From contig BQUP01000006.1 in the NCBI GenBank assembly GCA_022835595.1, positions 881,307 through 945,306 on the forward strand: a DNA stretch of 64,000 nucleotides, in the 5' to 3' direction. Positions 20,048-29,725 of the stretch are shown here, in pieces. The notes under the pieces were generated by a model. It worked only from the letters and a program-made list of their open reading frames with translations. It was not told where the DNA came from and ran no database searches. Origin of the DNA: Cystobasidium ongulense. Taxonomy: Eukaryota > Basidiomycota > Cystobasidiomycetes > Cystobasidiales > Cystobasidiaceae. Positions within the stretch are counted from its first letter, which is position 1. Every line of letters begins with the position of its first letter. Made by a program: the position numbers and the translations under genes.

Positions 20048-21469
20048 CTATAGAAGCGTTTCGCCTATGAACAAAAAAACAGCGTCAGCGTAGTTAGTTT
20101 AAAACCTCTTAGTCCAGCAGACTCACCTAGAGCGGATCTGACAAGACTCCTGCCAATGTTAACCGTCTGTTCCACAGCCTGAGGGTCGGTACCAAGAGTT
20201 GGGTTAACTTCCATGATATCGAAAGATACCAAGAGGCCAGTCTCGGCGATAGCTTCGACAATGTAGTGAGCTTCTCGGAAGGTCAAGCCACCTCGGACCT
20301 GCAGGATATTTCAGTGCCGGTCCAGAACAAATAGCACTCTTCTTGCAGCACTTACCGGTGTACCTGTACTGGGAGCAACTGAAGGGTCGCAAGCATCCAC
20401 ATCGAAAGAGAGGTGAATTGGCCGGGTTCGATCTGGATTGACAGCATCCAAAGCCATTTCAACGAGACGCCCTATACCGTACTTGTCAACGTGATGCATG
20501 GAGTAGGCGGTGATTTCTGTGAGCAACAACATGTTCAGCATATAGAACAGGTACCTTTGCGGACAAGCACTCACTATTGTCTTTCAAGATTTTCCTTTCT
20601 CCAGCGTCAATATCGCGTAGGCCAATGTAAGCAATTCTCTCAGGCTTCAAGACCGGCTTAATCCACGAGAACTCTGGAATCTCGGTTCCTGGTAGGCCCA
20701 TCAAGAACGAAACAGGACATCCATGTAAATTGCCAGATTCCTGCAATGCCGATAAGTCATTTTCGATGACTGCTTTGGTAGTCAATAGAGGCAGCTCACA
20801 GTAGTTTCAGGAGTATTGATATCCTGTAACGATACGTCAGTACATGCCTTGCCATTTACATTGATTATCGTACATACTGCATGCGCGTCAATCCAGAGAA
20901 GGCATGCTTCTGGGTAGTGTCTGAAAGTGCCCGAGACTGTTCCCATCGCCTACGAAGGAAAGTCAGCATTGTCTCACCGAAAGCAAACCATCTGCACTCA
21001 CTAGAGAGTGATCGCCTCCAAGTGTGAGGGATAGATTGCCAGATTTAGCAGAGCGGTATACGCTTTCAGCGACATCTTCGCATGTCTTCGAGCTGTTCCG
21101 ATCACGTTAAGCTGAGATTGAATTGGCTGAAGCAACATGCAAAACGTACACAAGACGTGGCCTTTTAAGCATTCCAATGGGAGGATCATCTTTCTCGTCA
21201 ATGGCCTGGAACTTGTGGTGGTCTGCAAAGTCTATAGCCCAGCCGAGATTCCTGACGTCGTCCAGCCTGGGAAAATGAAAAGCTTCAACAGACTGTCTCT
21301 ATGCAGGGTACCTGGTCCTATCTGTTAGCTAGACTCACAGTCCTGCTTCGACCAGACGCATCGGTCCATCGTCTACACCAGGTTTGGGCTGTCCTCCGCT
21401 GAAAGGGCATCCGATAACCGAGACTTTGCGCGGACTTGAGGTCAAGAACTTTGATGATGTTGTGTCCAT
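20048..21469 (-). CDS. CAR1: arginase
   Basis: Binuclear manganese ureohydrolase splitting arginine to ornithine and urea, first step of arginine catabolism in the cytosol. Starts [20 protein letters not shown], with substrate loop [17 protein letters not shown]. Metal ligands are complete: GGDHSL (His), WIDAHADINTPET (Asp-His-Asp), and [19 protein letters not shown] (two Asp). Then [16 protein letters not shown] and MEVNPTLG, ending SALGETLL. Seven short introns all join in frame, one inside the substrate-binding loop. Length (about 330 aa) is standard. Confidence 0.95.
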
Positions 21470-21866
21470 GTTGAATGCAAGGATGAGAGATCTAGTATTG
21501 AGGTATCGGTCGTCAAAACGGAGAGAAAGGAAGGTGCAGATCAAGTTCCTTACAGAAAGAGTGATGGAAATGCAAAGCCAAGGGACAAAGAAAAGGTCAC
21601 GCATCCGAGCAAACAAGCCCGGACACTTACAGGTCACATGACCTGGAAGCTCCGCCACGCTGCAAAACGTAAGCTTCATGTGGGAAATCTTCAAGATATG
21701 TACAGCAAGCAGTCAAGACGGTATTCGAGTGTCGTATACACCATCGCTCAGAAACCTGAAAAGGTATATTGCATGCATAGGAAAGCGTAGAACAACATAA
21801 TAGGATATCTATCGGGTATACAAAGGGTACCGAACGAGTGGTAGTATCGTGCGCGCCATTGTTCAT

Positions 21867-24800
21867 TCAATCCTCTTGCTCCTCCTTGCAGCTAGCATGG
21901 TAGTACTGTCACATTCAAGTGTAAGTGGAAAGAGATCTCTGAAGTATATGCCAGAATAGACGACTCACCTTGCCATCAATCTCGATGCAATTGCGCCACA
22001 CCCAATCCTCTTCCTCTTCAGAATATTCGTTCCTGAATGTCTCCTTGCAAATAGGGCATCGAGAAATCTCTTCATCGGTAGCGGCGGTAGGAGGGACCAT
22101 AACGAACTTGTTCAACAATTCAGCCGTACTTTCAGCTTTCTTCTTTGCAATGTCAGCTTGAATAACCGCTGCAGAAGGCTGGATTTTGCTAGGAGGTAGC
22201 ACCCATTCCTGAGTAAGACAAACGGAGAAGGACGAGTCAGCTCCAGTAGCATTTCTGCGCTGTACCGAGTCTCAACGTACTTCTTCAAGGGTGAACCAAG
22301 CGCGCGCAATTCCCCGTTGAGCACCTACGCCTTCGGTATACCGTCTCGAAATACGCAAATGTCTGTCCAGATCTCTATCTAAACGTTCCCTCCCAAGCGG
22401 ACAGTCAAGATATCGGTTGCCACACTGGCCACATTTTAAAGGCATAGCATCGTAAAGTAGAGCCTGCGACCCAGGTCTATACCGTGCGATATCGCTCGAT
22501 TGTAATTGAACGGTGAAGTGCACTCGATGATGCTCGTAAGCAGCGAAAGCGTTGGCATTGACGATGTCTGACTGTGCAGGACCAGCTGGAAGAGTAGGAG
22601 GAGTTGCAGTTCCTGGCAAAGAGGAGTGGGCGAGTCGGGTGACCGGGTTCATAGGTAGACCTGCGCCTGGCGCATGGAAGCCAGCTGAAGGAGGGGGAGG
22701 AGTAACGCTCGCCCGACCGCCTTGCGCCGATGCAGTCCGTATAATATCGGGATTAAGTCTAGAAGCTAGCGCGGCAAGGTCGAAACCACTGCCTAGAGGA
22801 GGAGTCTCACGAGCTGGGTACTGCTGGTGCTGTGAAGGTGACATCAAGCGTTGCCTTTTGTTACCTTCCCGATAATCGTGTTCGCGCTTCGGTGATGTCA
22901 TTTGAGGTGCCTTCTTTGGGCTTATTTTGGCCAGTTGCTCCCGAATCGCATCCATTTGAGAGGCATCTAATATGGTATTCGTGATCAGCAGCTCAAGCTG
23001 AGTAGTAGGAGGATCAAGATCAGTAAGCTAATAAAGCCACATCTACCATCAAGTGAACCTTAGCGTACCTGCTTCAGTGTGTTTATCTGGTCAAGATTGC
23101 TTCGGTTGTGCGGATTGGCGACAAGTTGACTACGTCTCAATTCTAGCATTTTACGAATATCAAACAGTACTTCCGCCTTCTCAACGTTCAGAGCGCCATT
23201 TTGGTATTGTTTAGGCGGTGTTGGAGGCCGCACTTGCCAGTTATTAACTGGTGCAGATGCATGAGGAGGAGGAGGACTTTGGCTATTGAAGGCTTGACCA
23301 CCGTTCTGATACGGCAGGGAAGGCGGCAAGGGAGCTGGAGCTACTGGGGGCGGTCGACCGAAAAGAGCATCTTCAATCACTCGCTGCGGGGGCAGTGTGC
23401 CTCCTGGAGCGTTAGAAAGCAGCTTGAAAAGCTCGCCTCCATCTTGTCCTCCAGTCCGCCATGTCCCAAGCAGCTCTTCAAGTTTCACTTTCGTTTGCGG
23501 ATCGACCTCGCTAAAGAAGTGAGAAGTCAGGGAAGTGGGTGAAGGTCAAGAAGTGTGTGAGCTGGTGAGAAGGATCATCAATAGAGAATATGACGGGTCA
23601 GACGCACTGATAAGCACCAAGGAAAATCCGATCTATGGTTCTTGAAAACAGATGCGTATATGGAGGTCCGATGTTCTTGCAGATAGAGTCCAAAAGATAC
23701 ATGGCAGGTAACTTCGTTGATGGGTGAGTCTATGTGTTGCAGCAATTTGCACAAGTACGAGATCGACAGCAATGTCATAAAACAGCCAGGAGATGGAGGA
23801 ACAGGATGTCAGCCAGGGATCGAAGAGTTGGTGATTGTTAGGTAGAAGGGGAGTGATGATGGTAGGAGTGAGCGAGTGAGGGAGGGATGCGCCGGTCATC
23901 ACAGCGAGGATCATCATATCGACACGCGCTCGCTGCACAAAGCATAACACAATGCATGCGGGAGACCTAGTGTACAGAATTGTTCCAAGATATAGCAAGA
24001 GGGTATAAATTTCCATATAGAGCACAAAGCAGACCAGCGAGAGGGTGTGTCAGTCGAAATCTTGCCTTGTGTTTCTTTAAGAGCTTCGACTTACCGTTAG
24101 TCCCCTGACATGCTACAGCAGTACGGCGGTGTGAGAGGAATCGCGTAGGGCAGGTGGGTTGAGAAGTGAGTGCTACACAAGCTTCCGCTGTGATATGCTC
24201 AGTGGAACGCCAAGTCCACACGTATTGAGTTTAGCCCTCGTCAAACGATGCACGTTCAGTGAAGCACGAAGGTGCTGAACTTTCTCCCGTGTTACTAGCA
24301 GTTTCCGTGAAATACGTGATGCACTCTCTCTCTCTCTCTCTCTCTCGCCAACCGCGGCTGCTTCCATATTGTATTGCTCCTGCCGCGTGACCAAATGGAA
24401 CAAGGAAGAGTAGAAAAGAAAGAAGGCATCGACTCTTACCTGTCTGATGTGCTCTTCCAGACACTGGCATACGATGGGAGCCATTCGAGTAGCATGTTCA
24501 TGCGCAAGTATCGTAAGTGCATTGATGATTGGTTTTGAATTGAAGGTTAGTTGTCTAAGCTCGTGACTAAAGTAGCCTCGAAAGACATTCTGATCCGTTC
24601 CGATATTGTATGGGAGCGAAGGACCAGGCGGGGGCTGCTGGGGAGGAGGAGAGTAGGATGCAGGAGGAGGCGGAGGCGAGGAATAGTGAGAAGATTGATA
24701 GTGCTGCTGAGGGTGCTGTTGATACTGGTTATGAGGCGGAAGAGGGGAGGCTGCAGGCGTGCCATACTCAGCGTGGCTGGTTGAGCCGTACATTGGCGTA

Positions 24801-25072
24801 GGCGAATGAGCAGGCGCAGGCTGCCCGTACCCTCCATACGGCACTTCAGCCCCATACATCGGTGTCGACGGCTCCTGTTGCTGGCCATACGGCGGTGGAG
24901 ACTGCTGCTGCCCCGCATATCCACTGCTGCTGTTGCTCGTCGAGGCGTACTGGCCTGCGCCAGCATAAGAGCCGTGGTTCACTGGCTGCCCATACGAGGG
25001 TTGCGCATACTGCTGCTCGGCTGGAGGCGGCGGCGAGTAGTGCTGCTGCGATGTCGACTGGTACGAATACAT
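21867..25072 (-). CDS. PCF11: PCF11 mRNA cleavage factor (CID protein)
   Basis: Component of cleavage factor IA coupling 3'-end processing to RNA polymerase II CTD. The first exon (25072-24440) has a Tyr/Gln/Pro/Ser-rich N-terminus, then the CID: FRGYFSHELRQLTFNSKPII and APIVCQCLEEHIRQ. The next exon continues THPSTKLPAMYLLDSICKN then IGPPYTHLFSRT, followed by VDPQTKVKLEELLGTWR. A long Pro-rich linker leads to zinc fingers LKCGQCGNRY and RCPICKETF...DWVWRNCIEIDGK-YYHASC, ending KEEQED. The CID is split by a 710-nt intron (23730-24439), about ten times the usual size here. Unusually the Q/P-rich tract precedes the CID. Its ATG is 42 bp from the opposite-strand ORF at 25115. Confidence 0.92.
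24324..24346. repeat. (CT)n microsatellite in the long PCF11 intron
   Basis: About 11 uninterrupted CT units on the plus strand. Transcribed as (GA)n in the PCF11 pre-mRNA, near the 5' end of the 710-nt intron. Confidence 0.9.
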
Positions 25073-25114
25073 GAGGCGGATTGTCGTGTTTGCGATAGTG
25101 CAGAGACAAGAAGC

Positions 25115-25474
25115 ATGAGTTCGAGGCGCCAACGCTTACAAGCGATCGCTGTTGCTGGTGACGGCAAAATGGTGGCGCAGGACTCACCTTGTCACAACAA
25201 CAAGAGTTGCACGACCTCAAGTACGCTGGCGTGTTTGAAACGAAAGTTTGTTCGGAAGAACACTAAGCCGGCTTTGCGACTGATACAACAAAGCGGTGAC
25301 TTGCTACAGGCCCGCTTGGCGTCTTCATTGCGAGAATACGTTCTATTGCGGATGGATTTCCGTATTCTTGCACAAGATCCGATACTCTCGAAGACTACAT
25401 TGATCTTTTTATCCCATGCAGATTACGTTTTAGCTTCTGCAAGTCGGAGATTAGCTGACATAGTAAGTGAATAG
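25115..25474 (+). CDS. hypothetical small protein
   Basis: An ATG frame of about 119 codons, divergent from PCF11. It gives MSSRRQRLQAIAVAG, a Cys/Lys region (HNNKSC, TLACLKRKFVRKN), and a leucine-rich helical part (LLQARLASSLREYVLLRMD, then SKTTLIFLSHADYVLASASR). I do not recognise the family. A donor GTAAGT sits just before the stop. Splicing to an acceptor before 25510 would replace the last three codons with SRRSRKTSDTLLNALDG and end at 25598. The frame is also open backwards through antisense PCF11, which is a composition effect, so only the part after 25115 is considered. It could also be a long 5' leader of something else. Confidence 0.35.
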   Translation: MSSRRQRLQAIAVAGDGKMVAQDSPCHNNKSCTTSSTLACLKRKFVRKNTKPALRLIQQSGDLLQARLASSLREYVLLRMDFRILAQDPILSKTTLIFLSHADYVLASASRRLADIVSE

Positions 25475-25598
25475 TTCAGCTTCGTGGGTACATAAAAGGA
25501 ACATGGCCAATGCAATCAAGTCTCGGCGTTCACGCAAGACATCTGATACACTGTTAAATGCGCTTGACGGTATTTCAGGAACTTACATAGCTTTCTGA

Positions 25599-26760
25599 CA
25601 CGCACCTGCTTGGAACGGCTGAGATATAGATCCGCATTCTGTGTCCATCATCATAACACCGACCAAACGTTGGAGGTCTACCAGATATCTACGCAAGTCC
25701 ACTTATTGCACCACGAGTGTATGTCTGGACACCTACTTCTGCTTAGCTGCGAGTCCGCGTCAATGACAGTCTTTAGACTGTCTCTCCGCCGACGCACGCG
25801 GAGCAATTCGGTACCTGGATGGTGGTGCTTCCCAACAGACTACTAGATAGTCCTACTTCCCAAGTAGAGCCAGGTTTCAGATGATCTCTACGTGGATGGG
25901 CATACTAAAGCTCAACCACCGTGAAGATACCGTTTCTAGCTGTAATGCTATTTGAGCAGATTTGTGCAGAAGCCAATGCGTACTGACTAGGCCAATTGCA
26001 TACCAAACCAGTCTTGGATGCCGATAGGTTGGAACGCAGGTGGAGTTAGACAAAGTCGACTCTTGCCCCTCTTCGCTGAAGAAGCTGCTCATAATGACCT
26101 AGTTTGTGTACACCTCTCTTGCCGCCAGTGGGCTACCTAGTGCGGGACGTTCGAGCTGAAGAGCGCCTACGCGGCGGCGAGGTGAGGATAGGAGCAGCTT
26201 GACGAGCTTCTTTCAGTTGGGCATGATTAGCTTTGTCTATGTACTTGACTTGATCTCCTTAGCATGGCAGAATTTTCAGAATGGCTTTGGCACGGAATCA
26301 GCGAGGTAGATCTAAGAAGCTTCGTGCCGACACGATGCAGCACGATTGACAGCATGGCAACAAGCATACATCCCAAGTGTCTAGTATTCCTGCACTTCCT
26401 GATTTCTTTTCCAGTTGCCTCCCTCCATTGCGAGCAATCGAGCCTTCCCTCGCTGCAATTTCTTCCCCCTCCTCCAAACTCGCCACCAATTTTGGCGGGT
26501 GCAAGCGCGAGTTTGGCGGGCAGCTCCAGGCGGGCAGGGCCAAAAAGGCGATCGAGAAATTGAGTGGCCGCAGAGGTGGGCAAACGAGAGCGGGCGACGA
26601 CGACGGCGAGCAATTCTGCTGACACCACCACCTCGAACTCCCCCCCGTGTTTGTGAGTCGAGCATCTTGACTCCAAGGAGATACCCGCTGCTCACCGCTG
26701 CCTCTTCTCCTTTCCTGCGTGTTCGTGCGACGTCTCCAGCAGCCTCCATCTCTAATTCAA
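25599..26760. other. long upstream region of RPL9
   Basis: No supported gene between the small ORF and the L9 5' UTR. Open frames on both strands after 26380 come from GC- and CT-rich composition. The interval contains the paired TTTGGCGGG motifs described separately, and CT-rich stretches near 26700-26720 that look like a transcription start region. Confidence 0.5.
26491..26520. promoter_or_regulatory. paired TTTGGCGGG motifs 21 bp apart
   Basis: Two identical TTTGGCGGG words start at 26491 and 26512, exactly 21 bp or two helical turns apart, with GCGCG-like sequence between; a third partial CAGGCGGGCAGG follows. They lie about 490 bp upstream of the L9 start. Identity of a binding factor is unknown. 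Confidence 0.4.
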
Positions 26761-26825
26761 GTGAGTGCCAGCAGTGTCCGATGATGAAGGCGTATACTGA
26801 CCATAGCCTTTGCTTCTGTCTGCAG
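26761..26825 (+). other. probable 5' UTR intron of RPL9
   Basis: Canonical signals: donor GTGAGT, branch-like ACTGACC and acceptor TGTCTGCAG, 65 nt. Downstream sequence to the L9 ATG has no need to be coding. Such 5' UTR introns are common in fungal ribosomal protein genes. Confidence 0.5.
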
Positions 26826-26930
26826 AGTGAGTCCATACATACACTACGCCCAACGTCCATGTCGGAGCCGTCTCGATACGCTTGTCTAGCATCGTCAAGT
26901 GGAGGAATTGCAGACAGATAGCTAGCGACA

Positions 26931-26949
26931 GACGAGACGAGACGAGACG
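26931..26949. repeat. short GACGA tandem repeat in the L9 5' UTR
   Basis: Nearly four perfect GACGA units, 54 bp before the L9 start codon. Confidence 0.8.
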
Positions 26950-27002
26950 CAGGAGATAATACAGCAACAGACAGAAGCTGACATTGCTGCAAATAACCAC
27001 AG

Positions 27003-27887
27003 ATGAGAGATATCTACAAGGATGAAACCATCGTCGTGCCCGCCGACGTCAAGCTCGCCATCAAGAGCAGGGTCATTACAGTTGAGGGACCACGAGGAAC
27101 ACTCACAAAGGTGGGCCGCCAGCTTTGAAAACGAGATAGCTAGGGCACAATCGCTTATAAATGTACGCACGCGTGTTCTTCCCACCCGCAGGCCGTCAAG
27201 CACATCAACATGGACCTCCGTCTGATCCCAGCCGCCTCCGAGGGCAGGGATGTCGTTGTCAAGCTCGCCGTGTGGCACGGAGCACGCAAGCACGTTGCTT
27301 GCCTGAGAACAGTCAAGTCTCTCATCGTCAACATGATCATCGGTGTCACCAAGGGCTTCAGATACAAGTTGAAGGCTGTCTACGCGCATTTCCCCATCAA
27401 CGTTATCGTCGGTGATGGTGCAAAGTCCGTCGAGATTAGAAACTTTTTGGGAGAGAAGGTGAGCCAGAGATTACCTTCGCGGGTCGGGGGCAAGCGAGCA
27501 GGCGAAGATTATGAGGGGCATATCAGAGTCAAACGTCAAAGTCAGGAAGCTGTCCAGATAGCGCAACAAGCCAAGGACGTTTTTAGACCGGAAGGGACCT
27601 CTGACACTCTCGCCTGCTCGCTCGCCAACCTCTCTGTAGGCATTACGTGAAACTAACCCTGCTCTTCTCCCTAGCTCGCACGTCAAGTGCCTATGCTCGA
27701 GGGCGTCACCGTCTCCGAGGCCAAGAACCAAAAGGACGAGTACTGGCTAGAGGGTAACGACATCCAGGCCGTCTCACAGAGTGCAGCGGACATGCACACT
27801 GCATGCCTCGTACGAAACAAGGATATCCGAAAATTCTTGGACGGTCTCTACGTTTCCGAGAAGACCAACGTCGTGCAAGACGAGTAA
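27003..27887 (+). CDS. RPL9: 60S ribosomal protein L9 (uL6)
   Basis: Large-subunit protein near the factor-binding centre. Three exons: 27003-27111, 27192-27459 and 27676-27887. Protein: [61 protein letters not shown] (the uL6 signature), [21 protein letters not shown] and the third exon with [20 protein letters not shown], ending EKTNVVQDE. Length is 190-195 aa, as in other fungi. The second intron is 216 nt and contains a stem described separately. A 5' UTR intron is likely. Codon use is more biased to C-ending codons than its neighbours, fitting high expression. Confidence 0.96.
27489..27626 (+). repeat. 17-bp stem inside RPL9 intron 2
   Basis: 27489-27505 (GGCAAGCGAGCAGGCGA) pairs with 27610-27626 (TCGCCTGCTCGCTCGCC), 17 positions with one A-C mismatch and a 104-nt loop. 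It brings the donor and acceptor of a long intron closer. I see no convincing C/D or H/ACA snoRNA boxes in the loop. Confidence 0.75.
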
Positions 27888-28479
27888 AGTGTTGACGCAA
27901 GAAGGAAATTCGGGAGTAGAAACCATCTCTTTTTGGTGATTTACTACTGTTACACCTCCTTTTAGCTTCATTCGTTTCTCTTTGTCACTTGTTCGCGTAA
28001 TGTCATCTTTACTACACCAACGACGGTTTCCGCATCAGCGCTTGCCGCCCAACATCGCATCTGATCATTCCGACCCTCGCTAAAGATGCAGACACGTAGG
28101 GTACTGGTCTCTCTTTATCCCTTGCAAGGTCGCTGTGCCATCGCTGAGGCTTTCGGCTTTAGGGAGGCCGCATGCCTATTATGTTACGCTCGCGAAGAAG
28201 TCTTGCCATTTGATGGACGGCTGATCGCTTCATTTTATATGCGCGAATGTAAAGAAGCATCAGTATTTTTGAAGTCCGGGTCGGGCCCTCGAGGCTAGGC
28301 CTATTCCACGGCAGACACGCTCCATTTTCGAATTTTATCAAACCAACAGGCTAGTTTTTATGCTACATTTCGTCATTCCGTGTGCAGATCCATCGTAAAA
28401 TGCAAACCTAATTTACCCTGTTCGCTTTGCACGTATGCCCATGCTATCGAATAATGTGATAAAAGTAAATCGAGCTCCT
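27888..28479. other. intergenic, convergent RPL9 and PPM1
   Basis: 3' flanks of two convergent genes. A plus-strand frame at 28086-28298 has no domain and an arbitrary composition. Nothing else is seen. Confidence 0.5.
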
Positions 28480-29528
28480 CTACTTCGTCCAAACCCTCGA
28501 GTCTGGACAGTCTATTAGAACCGCATCAGCTAATATTGCAGATCCCAAAACTTTCCAGACATACCTATCCATCTCACCGCTCGGTAAGTCTTCTTTGCGG
28601 ATCTTGCAGACATCACGCGCGTGTGCAGCCTTGAATCCTACTTCCAGCAACCGGTCAGCAACTGCTTGCAGATTGGTATTCGTGCTTGTACCGAGCAACC
28701 TGATACCTCGAGCCTGTATTGAAACAAATAGCACCGCTTAGACCGATTGCTGTCATAGACCAGGTATATAACTATCTCACCTGCAAATTGTTTATCATAA
28801 CTCGGCCAAAACTGTCGTCCAAGCCAACTGGATCGTACAGTAGACAGGCAAGACCCGCTTTGCTGTATCCCTGCGCGAACCATTTCAAGACATCGCTGCT
28901 ACACTTTGTGCCCATGTAAATGAAAACACATTCTGCCAAGATAAGGGTTGGAATTTCTGGATCCAGAATACTTTGCAGCTTTGCATGCAATTCATCAAAC
29001 GCCCGAAGGTCGCCTGGAATCAAGCTGTACACTGAAGATAATAAAGATGTCCCGCCTTGGTCTGCAGAGAGACTCACATCCTTTAGCTGATTAGCAGTCG
29101 GAGCGATTAACTGCAGACCCACCCAGCTTTGTGTCAGGCCCCAGCATTTCACTCAATACAGCTTGCTTTTTGATGATCATTGCCTTCTTCGCAGTAGCTT
29201 CTGGAAAGTCAATTTCGACATATTTCGCTATGCTACTCTTCACTGCGTCCGTTGTGTTCGAATGCAAGCGAAAGAATCGCGTATCGGTACCTGCTCCGAG
29301 GCTGACAATTTGCTTCTTGCTATAGTCATTGGCTGCCAGGAACTGGTGGACTAGTTTATCCAAAGCCCAGGTCCGAACAAAAGTGCCGATATTGATGAGA
29401 GGCGGTCTCTTCTGCGACCTGTTCACAAAGTATGACGAGTAGGCATCTTGCATATACCCTGCATTTACAGCCGAAAGACGAGACACTGCAGCGTCGGTAT
29501 CTGTCTCGCGGACAGCTTTGTCGCCCAT
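28480..29528 (-). CDS. PPM1: leucine carboxyl methyltransferase (PP2A methyltransferase)
   Basis: SAM-dependent methylation of the C-terminal Leu of the PP2A catalytic subunit. Three exons. The first has YMQDAYSSYFVNRSQKRPPL and NIGTFVRTWALDKLV, then the SAM motif VSLGAGTDTRFFRL and YVEIDFPEATAKK. The second gives GGTSLLSSVYSLIPGDLR and PTLILAECVFIYMG. The third carries ARGIRLLGTSTNTN and a C-terminus WKVLGSAILADAV. The join KL-DQGG removes a 66-nt intron in frame. All family landmarks are present; length about 320 aa. It is downstream of the IBtk-like gene on the same strand, 200 bp apart. Confidence 0.93.
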
Positions 29529-29725
29529 ATGTGCATCTGGCGAATATCTTCAAAAGGGTTCGACCTTATGCTTTATTGCGGTTTCGTTAAGTCAAGAAAC
29601 GGCATATCGGCAGCTACAGTTAAGACTACCAAGCAACAACATTTCTCGATCATATCTTTGTACAGCCTTTCAGATCATATTATTCATCACATACTTCTAA
29701 CAAAATTGTCTAAACTGCGCTGGCT

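Noticed and set aside
24806-25114. Plus-strand frame antisense to PCF11 exon 1
   Set aside because: It is the complement of a Gln/Pro/Tyr-rich coding exon; its Arg/Leu-rich content is a shadow.
26381-26992. Long overlapping frames on both strands upstream of RPL9
   Set aside because: Open on both strands at once because of GC/CT composition; no family similarity.
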